Positions 1 through 9,240 of a stretch of DNA of 64,000 bases are shown in pieces. The stretch covers positions 1-64,000 of the forward strand of contig JAECUM010093595.1 in the NCBI GenBank assembly GCA_016617855.1, given 5' to 3'. Position 1 is the stretch's first letter. Every line of letters starts with the position of its first letter. The notes below the pieces were generated by a model. It did no database searches. It was not told the origin of the DNA and saw nothing but the letters and a program-made list of their open reading frames with translations. The DNA is from Megalonaias nervosa (taxonomy: Eukaryota > Mollusca > Bivalvia > Unionida > Unionidae). The translations under genes and the position numbers were made by a program.

Positions 1-330
1 ATATATATATATGTAAGGAAATCCGGTGGTCGATTGCTAACGCGTTGGATTCTCATACTCGAGGTCCTGAGTTCTATTCTCGTGACCGGAACATTGTCGG
101 CGGGGACAATATTATGCCAGAATTTCTTTATTAGTGGGGCTCCGCCGCCCCTTCGAAATTCAACGGAAATTTGTACACTCTCCACCATATCACTTGGTGG
201 GTGTGTTTTTTACACACTCCCCGGGTTGATTATGGGGGAGAGTGTGCAAATTTCTATTGAACGTAGAGAAGGCCCGTTGTACATGTCTGTCCTTAAGATA
301 AGTTAGTTAAGTCTATATATTTATACTGTC
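1..330 (+). repeat. tRNA-derived SINE-like repeat at window edge
   Basis: After a short AT run, positions 24-90 resemble a tRNA head, with an A-box-like stretch (tggtcgattgctaacgcg) and a B-box-like stretch (gagttctattctc). The following 170-260 region has inverted arms (aaatttgtacactctcc against ggagagtgtgcaaattt) that would form a hairpin. A 90-codon ORF runs across this region, but it starts at TTG inside the tRNA-like head and looks like nothing known, so it is not called as a gene. The left end of the repeat may lie outside the window. Confidence 0.45.
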
Positions 331-705
331 CTTAGTGTTGTGTTTGTGCTGTCCTGTGCCGTCCCTATAAATATATGTAAATATGTAAATACGTTACTGT
401 AAATACGTTACTGTAAATATAATTGCTGTAAATATGCTTGCTGTAAATACGCTACTGTAATTGAAATTCTGTGTTTTGTGCCGTCCTTAATTAAGATTAT
501 ATGTAACTGTGCCGTCTATAAAAAACCTTGTATATAATTGCTGCATAATTAAGATTATGTATATAATTGCTGTAAATATGCTTGCTGTAAATACGCTACT
601 ATGTGTTGTGCCGTCTACAAAAACAGTCTTTCTAAGGACTATTATTTTTATTTTATTAATATTATTCTGATTTTATTTTTATTTTAAACAGACATTTATA
701 ATATA
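331..705. repeat. AT-rich spacer with short internal repeats
   Basis: The motifs gtgccgtc and tgtaaatacg/tgctgtaaatatg recur several times between about 340 and 620. No gene is visible. The stretch separates the tRNA-like repeat from the first viral-type ORF and may be the tail of the repeat or flank of the viral element. Confidence 0.5.
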
Positions 706-1176
706 ATGAATTCTAAAAATATTAATGTTATTATTTCTGCGATTAAAAAATTACAGCATAACGATATAAATATATCTGATAATCTTAATCCTGAAAAAAT
801 TCTGTACGATTTTGAATCATTAGAACAACGAAAATTAGAGAATAGATATACTTTGCCATCTGATTATAAATTCATGAAGTTTATCCAGCAGGCAATGTTA
901 CAGTCGCTGGCAATAGTTACAGATAATCAGGTAAAGCTGTTTGTACCTCTCTCACACGCTATTGACAAAATTAAGTTAGAATTATCTCATGAATACGAAC
1001 AGAAAAAGATTGTGAACTTTCGTATAAGACAGTTGAGGGAGCATTGTGAAAATGATAGTGATAATGAAGGTGGTGGACCCCTTGACTTTGTCAAGGACGG
1101 AGTCAATGTGGTAATGGCTAAACAAAATCCCTGGCAAAATTTACAGAGTCGAACTATACATTTTATTTACTTATAA
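706..1176 (+). CDS. Unknown 156-aa protein, convergent to the viral late genes
   Basis: An ATG-started open frame of 156 codons encodes a hydrophilic, Lys/Asn-rich, mostly helical protein. It shows no signal peptide, membrane segment or motif that I recognise. The acidic stretch ENDSDNEGGG lies near residues 115-124. It is AT-rich and lies next to the capsid gene block in the opposite orientation, so it may be a non-structural gene of the same viral element. That link is inferred only from position. The stop is followed by an AT-rich spacer to about 1460 with no further supported gene. Confidence 0.4.
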   Translation: MNSKNINVIISAIKKLQHNDINISDNLNPEKILYDFESLEQRKLENRYTLPSDYKFMKFIQQAMLQSLAIVTDNQVKLFVPLSHAIDKIKLELSHEYEQKKIVNFRIRQLREHCENDSDNEGGGPLDFVKDGVNVVMAKQNPWQNLQSRTIHFIYL

Positions 1177-1467
1177 TACAATAATATTTATTTTTTTATT
1201 CAAATTCTGATAATAATATTTATTTAAAATAAAAATATTTTTAATTATAATAATAATATTTATTTTCTGTTTGGGTATGATAATTGCGATTTACCCCATC
1301 AGAAGTAAAAAAAAAAAAATTATTCTGATCCGAGTTGGATTCGGACATTTTTTGTTTTGTTTTAAGTTGACGCATTATGATCGGATATACAGATTTATAC
1401 TTAAAACCTCATTTTGCAAATCTAGAATGCGTCCTATTTGGTCTGTAAGTTTGAAATGTATCCTTGA
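1177..1467. other. AT-rich convergent intergenic spacer
   Basis: This is the gap between the plus-strand 156-aa ORF and the 3' end of the minus-strand late genes. It is very AT-rich, with a poly-A stretch near 1309. A 74-codon ORF from 1271 shows no family features and is not called. No terminator can be assigned. Confidence 0.5.
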
Positions 1468-2796
1468 TTATAACGGATTATGTACATGCAGATAAACGGG
1501 GTTAATTGGTTCTGATACAATTAAATACCCGGGCGGCACTTGAGGGGTAAATGAATATAATATATATCCTTGCTGGGCCTGGCTAGACTTTGAAAGATCT
1601 AATTGATAACTGCCATCAATTACATCACATACTAGATTGACTGCGATCGTTGATGTTATATTAACAATACCAGGTGATATATGACGGCCTCCACCGTATG
1701 GATCGTTATTATGTTTAAGAATAACCGGTGGCGGGGCCATTTTTCTCCATGATTCAAGTATTTTTGGAAAATATTCTTCAATAAGATCAGTGATTGATCT
1801 TGTCATATCGGTATTGTCAAATCCTGGTATTATAAATGTTTGTAAATCTTTTTCTGTTATTTTGTAATGATCAAGAAATAATTGTCTTGATTCTTAACGT
1901 CCAGTAACATTAGTTACACTGTCTATAATACTTCGATTGGCGATGTATAAATAAAAAAAAACAACATATTTATGTGTTTTATTGCTTCGATTATTTGTTT
2001 TTTTTACATCATTGTTGTAATTATCTTTTAATGAAGTTAATAAATTTATTAAATTTTTAGATACTTTCAGATATTCAATATCAAATCTCTCCCTAAAATC
2101 TCTAAAAAGTTCTTCATCAAATAATGACTGATTCATTTTGGGGATTCTTTTACCATCATAATCGGTAAAATAACGTTCATTGTCGCTTCGATCATATTCA
2201 AATCCTATAATAATGCCATGGATATTTTTGTCGATATTCTGGGATTTTAATAAATTTTTTTCCGTTGTGAGAAATTCCTTTTTGGTCGGTTCTGGAATTC
2301 CATTATAAACCGGTGCAACATCAGGCCATCCTAACACGGATCTGATTGAACTTTGATAAATATCTACAATAAAATCAGGGGAATTTATTTCAATCGCCGC
2401 TGATAATGTTGGTTCGTAAACAATAATTGCTATTTTGGATTCTTTTCCTGTAATAGATTTAATTCTACGTTGGAACTCATCTTTAATCTGTTCTATTTGA
2501 TAACTGCCCGTTGAAATTCCAACAACTTGCCAATCAGGAGTTCCATCGGGTTTATTCTTATTTGCAAATACCAGTGAATTGTTTGCTGGTAGTCCACCAA
2601 ACGATTTTGATCTAATATTTGGCCAGCTATGATAAACTCGTAATTGTACTAGCGCTATTTCTTTTGCTGGAATTGCAGTTGGAAAGTTAACGCTAAATTC
2701 TGGACTGGTTGAACTTAATGATATCATTGTAGTCTTTGTATGCGTAGTATTAGTGACGATCTGTTGTAATAGTTCGCGCAATCTTTGATCTGACAT
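1468..2796 (-). pseudogene. Penton-like/minor capsid protein of endogenous Maverick-type virus, one in-frame stop
   Basis: An open frame from ATG at 2796 (the frame is open a little further upstream to 2820) runs to a TAA at 1894-1896. The same frame then continues open for 29 codons and a further 112 codons to 1468. The two open parts are therefore separated by a single stop codon. The N-terminal third has the look of the jelly-roll minor capsid/penton-like proteins of invertebrate Mavericks: MISLSSTSPEFSVNFP near the start, then IALVQLRVYHSWPNI, and STGSYQIEQIKDEFQRR. This assignment rests on remembered family style, so penton versus another minor capsid protein is open. The gene begins 21 bases after the stop of the preceding membrane-protein gene. 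The 112-aa tail could instead be a separate small gene. Confidence 0.6.
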
Positions 2797-2816
2797 TATT
2801 ATTACTGTTATTATTT

Positions 2817-3291
2817 TCAATCGGGAACTTTTTGATCATTTATTTTTTCGCCTTGGCTATTGTCAAAGAATGCTTCATTGTAAATTTTCATTATCGTTAT
2901 GAACTCCTCATCGGATATTTTACCATCACTGAGATACGACGAAAGATACGACGATAGTTTAATGCATGCAGACACCGACGTGTGTAGTTTTATTATATAA
3001 CTCGTGTAATTTTGTGTTTGTACATGTAGCTATCTTCTTTGCGACAATACTGAGGATACCTGCGCATGTTGTTGCCGTTGAAACGACAATTGTTTCAACT
3101 GCAGGTGCTGTCATTGTTATTGTTGATAGCAATACACCTGCGGACGCGATGATAGCAGAAACTGAATAAACAATTATATCAATGACAACCACACGCCTGC
3201 GATATTTTTTTACTTTTACTGTATAATTGTCAACGATATTTTTTAGTTTGGTCTGACACTCACATACTTGATTGTATCTGTAACGATCCAC
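2817..3291 (-). pseudogene. Small two-segment membrane protein of the viral block, frameshifted
   Basis: The first frame (3291-2959, 110 codons) has a short N-terminal helix, a basic patch KKYRRRVVV, then a hydrophobic segment with short polar breaks (VIDIIVYSVSAIIASAGVLL, then a second stretch around VVSTATTCAGILSIVAKKI). Near 2965 the reading continues in another frame as an acidic helical tail containing LSDGKISDEEF and ending at 2817. A small membrane protein with an EEF-type C-terminal helix is a recurrent partner gene in invertebrate Maverick-like late blocks (recalled, not searched). The only start in frame is a GTG at 3291; no nearby ATG is in frame, so the true start may also be lost. 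Confidence 0.5.
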
Positions 3292-3407
3292 GTCAATGTG
3301 GGACTGGGGTCCCTGGGTTTGATTGATTATAATTAAGTCATTTAATTAAGTAATTCATTGAGGAGTTTCGGCTACAAATTCCAGACACCACCAGTAAGAC
3401 ACCGGGG

Positions 3408-4442
3408 TTAATTTTTGTCAGATGGTTCCAGTATAAATTCTTCTTCGACATCTTTATTTAATATAATAGATACAGTTCCAGAAAAAAACATCGATTGAAT
3501 GACGCCATGGAAATGTGGTAAATATCCTAAATTTTTCTTTACTGAATACAGACAGCCTGTACACGCCAGTTACTTCTGCGGTATGTTTGATAGTGTTATT
3601 TTGTGGTGTCCATGTTGCTGATCGTGATGCTACTGTGTATACCACATTGATTATCTGATTGTGAGGAATTTTAATCAGGTTCGTTTTTTCAACGATATTA
3701 GGGATTCCACTAACAATATCGTTGAGTTTTGTGTGAATGTCAGCGAGTTTAATATCTACAACCACTAAATTACCAAAAAATTCATATACAGATCTGTTTG
3801 TTTCTACGAAAATTCAAGAATGTTTGTACGTGATTGGAAAAATCAGTTTTGAATGCGGTCATTTCATCGTTGATTGTTGTTAATGATGTCACCGTGGGAA
3901 TGTTGCTATCGTCGACGTATTTTTTCGTTGCAGCGTCGAAATCTGATTCTGGTGTTCTGAGATTATTAATACCATTATTATTCATGTTGAGAAATGCACG
4001 CATTATACCACGGTTGACTAACACAAATTTAGATTCTTGATCATCGACGTATTTTTTTGTTGCTGCGTCTGTATCTGTGGCCAGGTCTCCAAGGTATGTA
4101 ATTTTATTTCGATTCATGATAATGTCATCAGTGAATGAATCACCAGCTTTTTTGATATAATCGTTAACTGACTTACCGAAATCTTGTATTTTACCTTGAT
4201 CAGCAAAAGTAACGATATTATTAACAACCGCAGTGGGAATTGGTATAAGTACATCTGACAGTTGTATATTACTTGTTTTTAATCGTCCTTGTTTATCCTG
4301 AAAAACAACGACTTCATTTTGATCCACACTTGTGATATTTAATAAATCATCGATTTCATTTCTGAGCTGATCAAGAGTTGCATATTTAGATAAGTCACCT
4401 TCTGCTGAGCTTTACGAGAAGATCTTCCATAAATATCTACCA
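3408..4442 (-). pseudogene. Fibre-like protein with DAATKKYVDD shaft repeats, frameshifted
   Basis: The central open frame (4327-3782) holds two copies of a shaft-type repeat that ends in DAATKKYVDD, at residues 87-96 and 131-140, each preceded by an I-x-x-L segment (ITYLGDLATDT; INNLRTPESDF). This repeat is characteristic of trimeric fibre shafts in many DNA viruses and phages. The frame also extends upstream past 4327 to about 4412. A likely N-terminal peptide (ATG at 4442-4440) is in another frame. Downstream, a further shift near 3790 leads into a Ser/Thr/Val-rich head-like segment (to about 3490), and a shift in a T run near 3482-3488 leads to an acidic tail that stops at 3408. At least three small indels therefore break the gene. 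It probably formed the receptor-binding spike anchored in the penton; that role is inferred. Confidence 0.65.
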
Positions 4443-4514
4443 TTATATTTACTAATGTCTGTTTAAAACGTTTGTGCGCGGCTATTCCTGGTAGTGGTAT
4501 ATTCGTGTACGACT

Positions 4515-5345
4515 TTATGAGGTGGTTTTCCTGGCGGTGCCAGTGAAATTGCGTCGGCCACATACTGGTGGATCTGTTAATTTTTGTGTTGGTAATGTTG
4601 AATACCAGATTGGAATATCACCGGCTAAATTACTATATCGTAAAAATTTTTTTGGTGGTGCCAACCCATACGAATCGAAATAAACAATTTCACGTGGATC
4701 AATCGCGTATGCAACCCAATGTGTACCTTGTCCAGAGTTTTTATCGAGATTAATAACACCAGTTTCAATATTGTTTGGTTGTTTTGGTAATTGATCACGC
4801 ATAAAATCACCTCTGAAGTTTTTTATGTTCAGTTGCTTAGCAGCATCAAGTAAATTAAAATTAGACATAGGAAGAATCATCGAACTGTCCCGGGCAGTCT
4901 TAGACCTTTTCCGTACCAGTGAGGAAGGAGTTCCTGGAAGTCTTAGACTTTTCCCTTTTTTTTTGGAGGTTTTTATTCCGTGACCTGTTGCTTTCTTTAA
5001 TGCCATTCCAGCAGTTCCAACAGCACCTAACGCAGCTGCTTTTGCAACAGCTGGGGCTGCAGCGACTATTAATGCTGGTATAGCTGCAAGAAGTGGAAAT
5101 ATACCACCCGTTTTAGCGATGTCTTTAATGGCACTTGCAGATAGATTAAGTCGTATGCCAGTCTTTGATTCTTTGGCTTCATTGAAGTGCCTATGCTGGC
5201 GTTCTGATAATGATAGTTTATTCGAAACACCTGCGATTTGTTCTCGCTTTAGTGATATTTTTACCGCACAATTATTTTTTGATGATGATTGTAGCTTTTT
5301 AATCTGACCAGGAGTCAGACTGACATTAACATGTTGATATGACAT
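4515..5345 (-). CDS. Adenain-type cysteine protease with N-terminal core-like region (276 aa), tail probably lost
   Basis: The C-terminal half is an adenovirus-protease-like (C5/C48-type) domain. The triad can be seen: His209 in GTHWVAYAID, Asp224 in VYFDSYGLAPP, and Cys262 in PPVCG, with Gln254 as oxyanion candidate. These proteases mature capsid proteins inside the virion. The N-terminal half has two LTPGQ/LSERQ-type short repeats (residues 9-70), a glycine/alanine-rich hydrophobic stretch (80-115) and a basic region (117-150). That resembles adenovirus minor core or membrane-lytic proteins, so this looks like a fusion, or a gene whose product is cleaved. After the Cys-Gly the family normally continues for about 20-40 residues. 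Here only 14 more follow, while another frame stays open, so a frameshift close to 4550 is likely. It starts 49 bases after the capsid gene ends. Confidence 0.75.
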   Translation of the reverse strand: MSYQHVNVSLTPGQIKKLQSSSKNNCAVKISLKREQIAGVSNKLSLSERQHRHFNEAKESKTGIRLNLSASAIKDIAKTGGIFPLLAAIPALIVAAAPAVAKAAALGAVGTAGMALKKATGHGIKTSKKKGKSLRLPGTPSSLVRKRSKTARDSSMILPMSNFNLLDAAKQLNIKNFRGDFMRDQLPKQPNNIETGVINLDKNSGQGTHWVAYAIDPREIVYFDSYGLAPPKKFLRYSNLAGDIPIWYSTLPTQKLTDPPVCGRRNFTGTARKTTS

Positions 5346-5393
5346 TTATAATTATCATCCTGATTTTAAATCAGGGATTTAATTACATGTTTT

Positions 5394-6727
5394 CTACTGG
5401 GCATCAACGACTCGCATTCGTCCACCAACACCTTCAAGTAACATTGTTTTGTCGCTGAGTATAACAGCGATTGCCCTATAACCACCAGCGTGCAGTCGAG
5501 CTACACGAGCTCGAAAGTGTACATCAACGACAGATTGTCTGAACAAATCTAAGTGTTCTAGTGAAAAGTAATATATTGGATACAGTGTTGTAAAATCACG
5601 CTGAGACATCTGTAAACCAGAATCAACATTCTGATCACGCCCCATGAATGTCATCAAGCGATGATATGCACGTGCAACATGATTGTTATCAAAATTTAAC
5701 AACACTTCTTCGGAAGGTTCTTGATGTCCATTTATTCTCAAAGAAACTTCAGTAACTCCAAGCGTATCAAACACCATTGGATTTCGTTCCTGTGAGTCTA
5801 CTCTGGCATTTTCCTGAAACGCGATAAATATGTGTCGTGGTGCTGACAATACCCTGCTGTGATGTTATCTGCCATGTAAATAAACCAGCAACGGCACCTT
5901 GAATACTATCTGTGGTCATAGTCAACCATGACAACGTTGATTTACCACCACTGTCCATAAAAGAAAGTAACCGTTGTTCTTCGGTAATCGATGGAGTCAT
6001 TGTTGGCATCCACAGCGAAAGTTTTGTTAGTATTACTTTACCTGCATCAATGGCAGCATCACTCCATATTGCATCATTGTGGGTGGCTTTTCTTACAAGT
6101 ACCACAGTGTGTTTAGCGCCAAATATAACCTTCCTAACATTTCTGCAGAATCCAAATATATGTGACAGTGGAATTACATATGAAAATTCTTCATCACCGT
6201 TTAACATTGTTCGACGTGATGCGAATCCTAAGTTAAAATTTTCATTCATCGATGCGACTTCAGTTCCAGCTGCATTTAGTGTTATGTTTCTGTTTTCTGG
6301 ATGATCAGTTGTATCCTTTGCAAACATCATTGATGGACCAGCTGATCTTGAGTAATCATCGCTGTATCTTGCAAGACCAAGTATCGTCGTGGCAACATCA
6401 ACATCTTTCTAAACAAGATTCAATATTTTTTCCGTCAATCATATATGTGGCGCTGTTAAATAACGCCATACCACCATTGTTAACAAAACCAGGTCGATCT
6501 AAAATTCCGTATGCTGTATTATCTGCTTTCAAGAGTGTACCTTCTGTTTCGATAAATGCTTCAGCGGGCAAGAAATATCTACTTGTATCCTGAACTTGTA
6601 ATTCAATTCTTCCACGCTGATCTGGCTGTCGTACGTCATAAGAATAATACTGATAATCGCGCACAGACTCATCTTTGAGAACTGGTGCATCCATGTCAAA
6701 TGCGGGATCAGATATACGTTTGAACAT
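5394..6727 (-). pseudogene. Major capsid protein, double jelly-roll, Maverick/adintovirus type, two frameshifts
   Basis: Three overlapping or abutting frames (6727-6398, 6330-5767 with its frame open back to the first break, and 5849-5394) together cover about 444 codons. The first begins MFKRISDPAFDMDAPVLKD. The middle carries FSYVIPLSHIFGFCRNV, HTVVLVRKATHNDAIW and KVILTKLSLWMPTMTPS. The last carries SAPRHIFIAFQENARVDSQ and VTEVSLRINGHQ. These are hallmarks of the hexon-like capsid family found in metazoan Mavericks and annotated in many invertebrates as F54H12.2-like proteins. Breaks lie near 6405 and 5850 and look like single-base changes in length. The gene sits between the core-like and protease genes, as expected for a morphogenesis block. 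Confidence 0.85.
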
Positions 6728-6785
6728 CTTTATTAAAAGTGCTATCGTCTAACACGAAGACCGCTTCCTGCTATCAGACTAGCGG

Positions 6786-7157
6786 TTATATTTTTTCTTT
6801 TTCTGACATGGGTACACTAGCTAACTCTGCTAGTTTTTGATTAGCAGCTTGATTTATTATTTTACTGACATTTGCGGGCATCACTTCAGTGCTGGCCAGT
6901 GTGACTGGTGGCTGAAGTTTTCGTCGTATTAATCGTGCTAGTCTATCCTTGATTGCTGAGAATGCTTTGCTAGCAACATCACCAACAGCACCAATACCTT
7001 TTTCACGAACAACGTCAATAGCTTTCATTCCCAGTTGCTTTGCAAGCGGTATTGCTTTTGGGGATATCCTTCTAAATAGACCCTGAACAACATCACCTAG
7101 TCCATCTCCGTAGATCGTTTTGTATACTGGTAATCGTGAATTTATTACCCTGACCAT
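6786..7157 (-). CDS. Small basic glycine-rich virion core-like protein (123 aa)
   Basis: I chose the ATG at 7157, although the frame is open further upstream over the preceding gene. The protein has a glycine-rich patch (YGDGLGDVVQGLFRRISPKA, residues 16-35), amphipathic helices (36-78) and a basic stretch DRLARLIRRK (71-80). This composition matches small core or membrane-active minor capsid proteins (pX/pVI-like) of adenovirus-like and adintovirus elements. That role comes from position and composition, not from a clear motif. It lies 62 bases downstream of the coiled-coil gene and 58 bases upstream of the capsid gene, and appears intact. Confidence 0.55.
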   Translation of the reverse strand: MVRVINSRLPVYKTIYGDGLGDVVQGLFRRISPKAIPLAKQLGMKAIDVVREKGIGAVGDVASKAFSAIKDRLARLIRRKLQPPVTLASTEVMPANVSKIINQAANQKLAELASVPMSEKEKI

Positions 7158-7218
7158 GGTTGGTCTATGAGTATTATATATGATCATCTTATTATAGTCA
7201 TTGCATCTAATTACATAC

Positions 7219-8106
7219 TCAATCACTGTGATAATCATCGGCGATTTCATTAATGAGGGACCGATATACATTAATATCCATGATACCGTCTGTAAATAAT
7301 CTTTTACAAATATCAGCTGCTTCATTAATGATTTCTGGGGAATTATTACCAGCTCGTTTTCCTCCAAAGAGGATTTCTAGTCGATCAACATTAGCAAGGA
7401 CGTTATTAGGACATGGAGTAATAAGACCACTTCCTCGAGTAGTAAGACCACTTCCAGTGGCACCAGGATCAGGTGATGGTTGTCTCCACCGTCGAGATTT
7501 CCGCTTTTTTGATGATATAACTGGTGTTCCAATACCTCCTTTCATTTCATAAACTTTATTATTAAAATCATCATATTCTTTTTTATATTTTTTACTGATT
7601 TGTGGAATATCCTTGTACTCACGAAATACCCTAGCAGTCCACTCGTCTTCTGAAGTGTTATAAAATTCTGGCTTTAGAAGCTGATGCCGAATCTGATATC
7701 CCGCCGCAGCAACTTTAACAGGATCAGTTATAACTTCTGTATAACCTTGTTGATTAAAATACCGAGTTTTTAATTCTGGTTTAGACAGATCCTCGACAAT
7801 ATTTTTAACATCTTGAATTTCAGCACGTGTTTTATCGGCAGACTCTATAGCTTCCTTAATTTGGTTTGGTAATGCTCCAATAACCTGCTGTGTTGCAGTT
7901 GTAGCTTCAGCGGTTTTCTCCAACGCGAGAAGAAGATCACTAGTAGTCTTTGTAACAGGTTTAAATAACTGTTCTGCACCTTCTGCAAATTCCACCTGAG
8001 ACTCCTGACGTTCTTGTAGTTGTTGTTTGACAGAATCACGGACGGGTAGATATTTCTTAATTGCCTCTAGTCGCTCACGAGCTAGTTTAGCTGTATGAGA
8101 TTTCAT
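7219..8106 (-). CDS. Virion-associated coiled-coil protein (295 aa), first gene of the late block
   Basis: I prefer the ATG at 8106; the frame is open upstream to 8193 but only with non-ATG starts. Residues 40-110 form a long polar helical region with heptad-like spacing. A basic cluster KKRKSRRWRQ lies at 200-209. The C-terminal domain has RLEILFGGKRAGNNSPE (242-258) and then helices to the end. A similar GxxxAGNxS C-terminal module occurs in invertebrate Maverick-like proteins as I recall. Its biochemical function is unknown to me. It is uninterrupted over its whole length, unlike its downstream neighbours. Confidence 0.5.
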   Translation of the reverse strand: MKSHTAKLARERLEAIKKYLPVRDSVKQQLQERQESQVEFAEGAEQLFKPVTKTTSDLLLALEKTAEATTATQQVIGALPNQIKEAIESADKTRAEIQDVKNIVEDLSKPELKTRYFNQQGYTEVITDPVKVAAAGYQIRHQLLKPEFYNTSEDEWTARVFREYKDIPQISKKYKKEYDDFNNKVYEMKGGIGTPVISSKKRKSRRWRQPSPDPGATGSGLTTRGSGLITPCPNNVLANVDRLEILFGGKRAGNNSPEIINEAADICKRLFTDGIMDINVYRSLINEIADDYHSD

Positions 8107-8400
8107 TATTTGATATAACAATGATCTAATTATAGCACCAGGGAGGGTGAACGGCCAGCGTTGAGTGACCAGCACGTAAACGAAACACACCATAAAATAA
8201 AAACGCGCGTCAGTGATGATGTAACAAAATGAGCTAACCCAATTAGAGAAATCTCATAGCCTGACAGAGGTTTTGGTTTAACATTATTGACCTTGAGATT
8301 TCATTTTCGTAGGAAGGTTTATTTTTCATAAATAAGGTCTCCAACAAAAATGGTCTGTTCACCCTCCCTGCTGCTAAGCAGTTTATAGCATAGTCGCACA
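8107..8400. promoter_or_regulatory. Upstream region of the viral late block with inverted repeats
   Basis: This AT-rich stretch precedes the first late gene. CAGGGAGGGTGAAC at 8141-8154 recurs inverted as GTTCACCCTCCCTG at 8365-8378. GAAATCTCA near 8246 is inverted as TGAGATTTC near 8289, and TGAGATTTCATT occurs both at about 8097 and 8289. On the minus strand a TATA-like stretch (TTTTATTTTATGG) lies near 8195. It may hold the late promoter and the element-host junction; neither can be proven. Confidence 0.35.
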
Positions 8401-8729
8401 CTAATAATGGCTAATGCAACGCAAAACATATAAAATGGTTACATAAGTTTCATATATATGATACATTACAGATGGGTTCGACTTGACTATATATTTGGGC
8501 GAGACATAACTTTATTAACGTGCGATTTTGCAGGTGCGAGATAACTGATTTCGTCCCTTAACAGGTAATAGTCCGACCATATTTGACGCAATATATCGCA
8601 TGTGTATTTCTTAATTTATGATAAGTAAATATTTTACTATAGAAACAATAAAAATATGATCACCTAAAGAACAAAGTTAATTGTTTCAAAATTATAAGAA
8701 TTTTGTTTAAAAATGAACAATTAATGTGA
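8401..8729. other. Non-coding DNA, no gene seen
   Basis: AT-rich sequence without supported ORFs or recognisable repeats. It is probably host flank of the viral element. Confidence 0.5.
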
Positions 8730-9240
8730 ATTATATAAACCGTTCATTCGTTGTATCACGCACCGAGTTCTGAGCGACAAGTATCATGGCCGCCAGCGGA
8801 AGTGTATACGACTGATACAAATTGATTTTCAAGTTTGTTTGCATTGTAAGGTTCGTGTTTGGCTCACAGTTAAGTTGACTTATAATGTAAGGTTCGCGAT
8901 GAGTTTGGCATCCAAAATAACGCAATTTTTTATTTAAGAGGTTCAAAAAGTCTTGTGTTTCATTTAACACGGGTCACCCATTGCGAATGATGCCTGATAG
9001 GCTGATCCTACAACGCAAGGCGTATCGCCCGGTATTTTTGTTTCGGGGGGTAATGACAGTGCACGGTACCAAGCTATTCGACGTTGGCTGAAAAACTGCG
9101 GCAAGGAAAAGCAAAAAAGTGCCACTAAGTGTTATTTCTGACCATAATTTAGTCCTACAACGTACGCCCCATCACCCCGATATATTTCTTCTGGGTGGGT
9201 GACGGGTCTTACTGCCTGACTAATGGCGGTGTGTAGCGTG
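8730..9240 (+). promoter_or_regulatory. CpG-richer patch with YY1/ETS-like sites, candidate host promoter
   Basis: This patch has clearly more CpG dinucleotides than its AT-rich surroundings. ATGGCCGCC (8786-8794, a YY1-like core) and GCGGAAGTG (8796-8804, ETS-like) stand side by side, as in many TATA-less housekeeping promoters. Two diverged stretches beginning cctacaacg (near 9008 and 9153) form a loose direct repeat. Because the SCYL2 start-codon exon is entered by a 3' splice site at 24187, an upstream non-coding exon must exist. This patch is one candidate for it, but no donor site could be fixed. Confidence 0.25.

Noticed and set aside
34..306. 90-codon ORF at the left edge
   Set aside because: It starts at TTG inside a tRNA-like repeat head and spans a hairpin repeat; no protein features.
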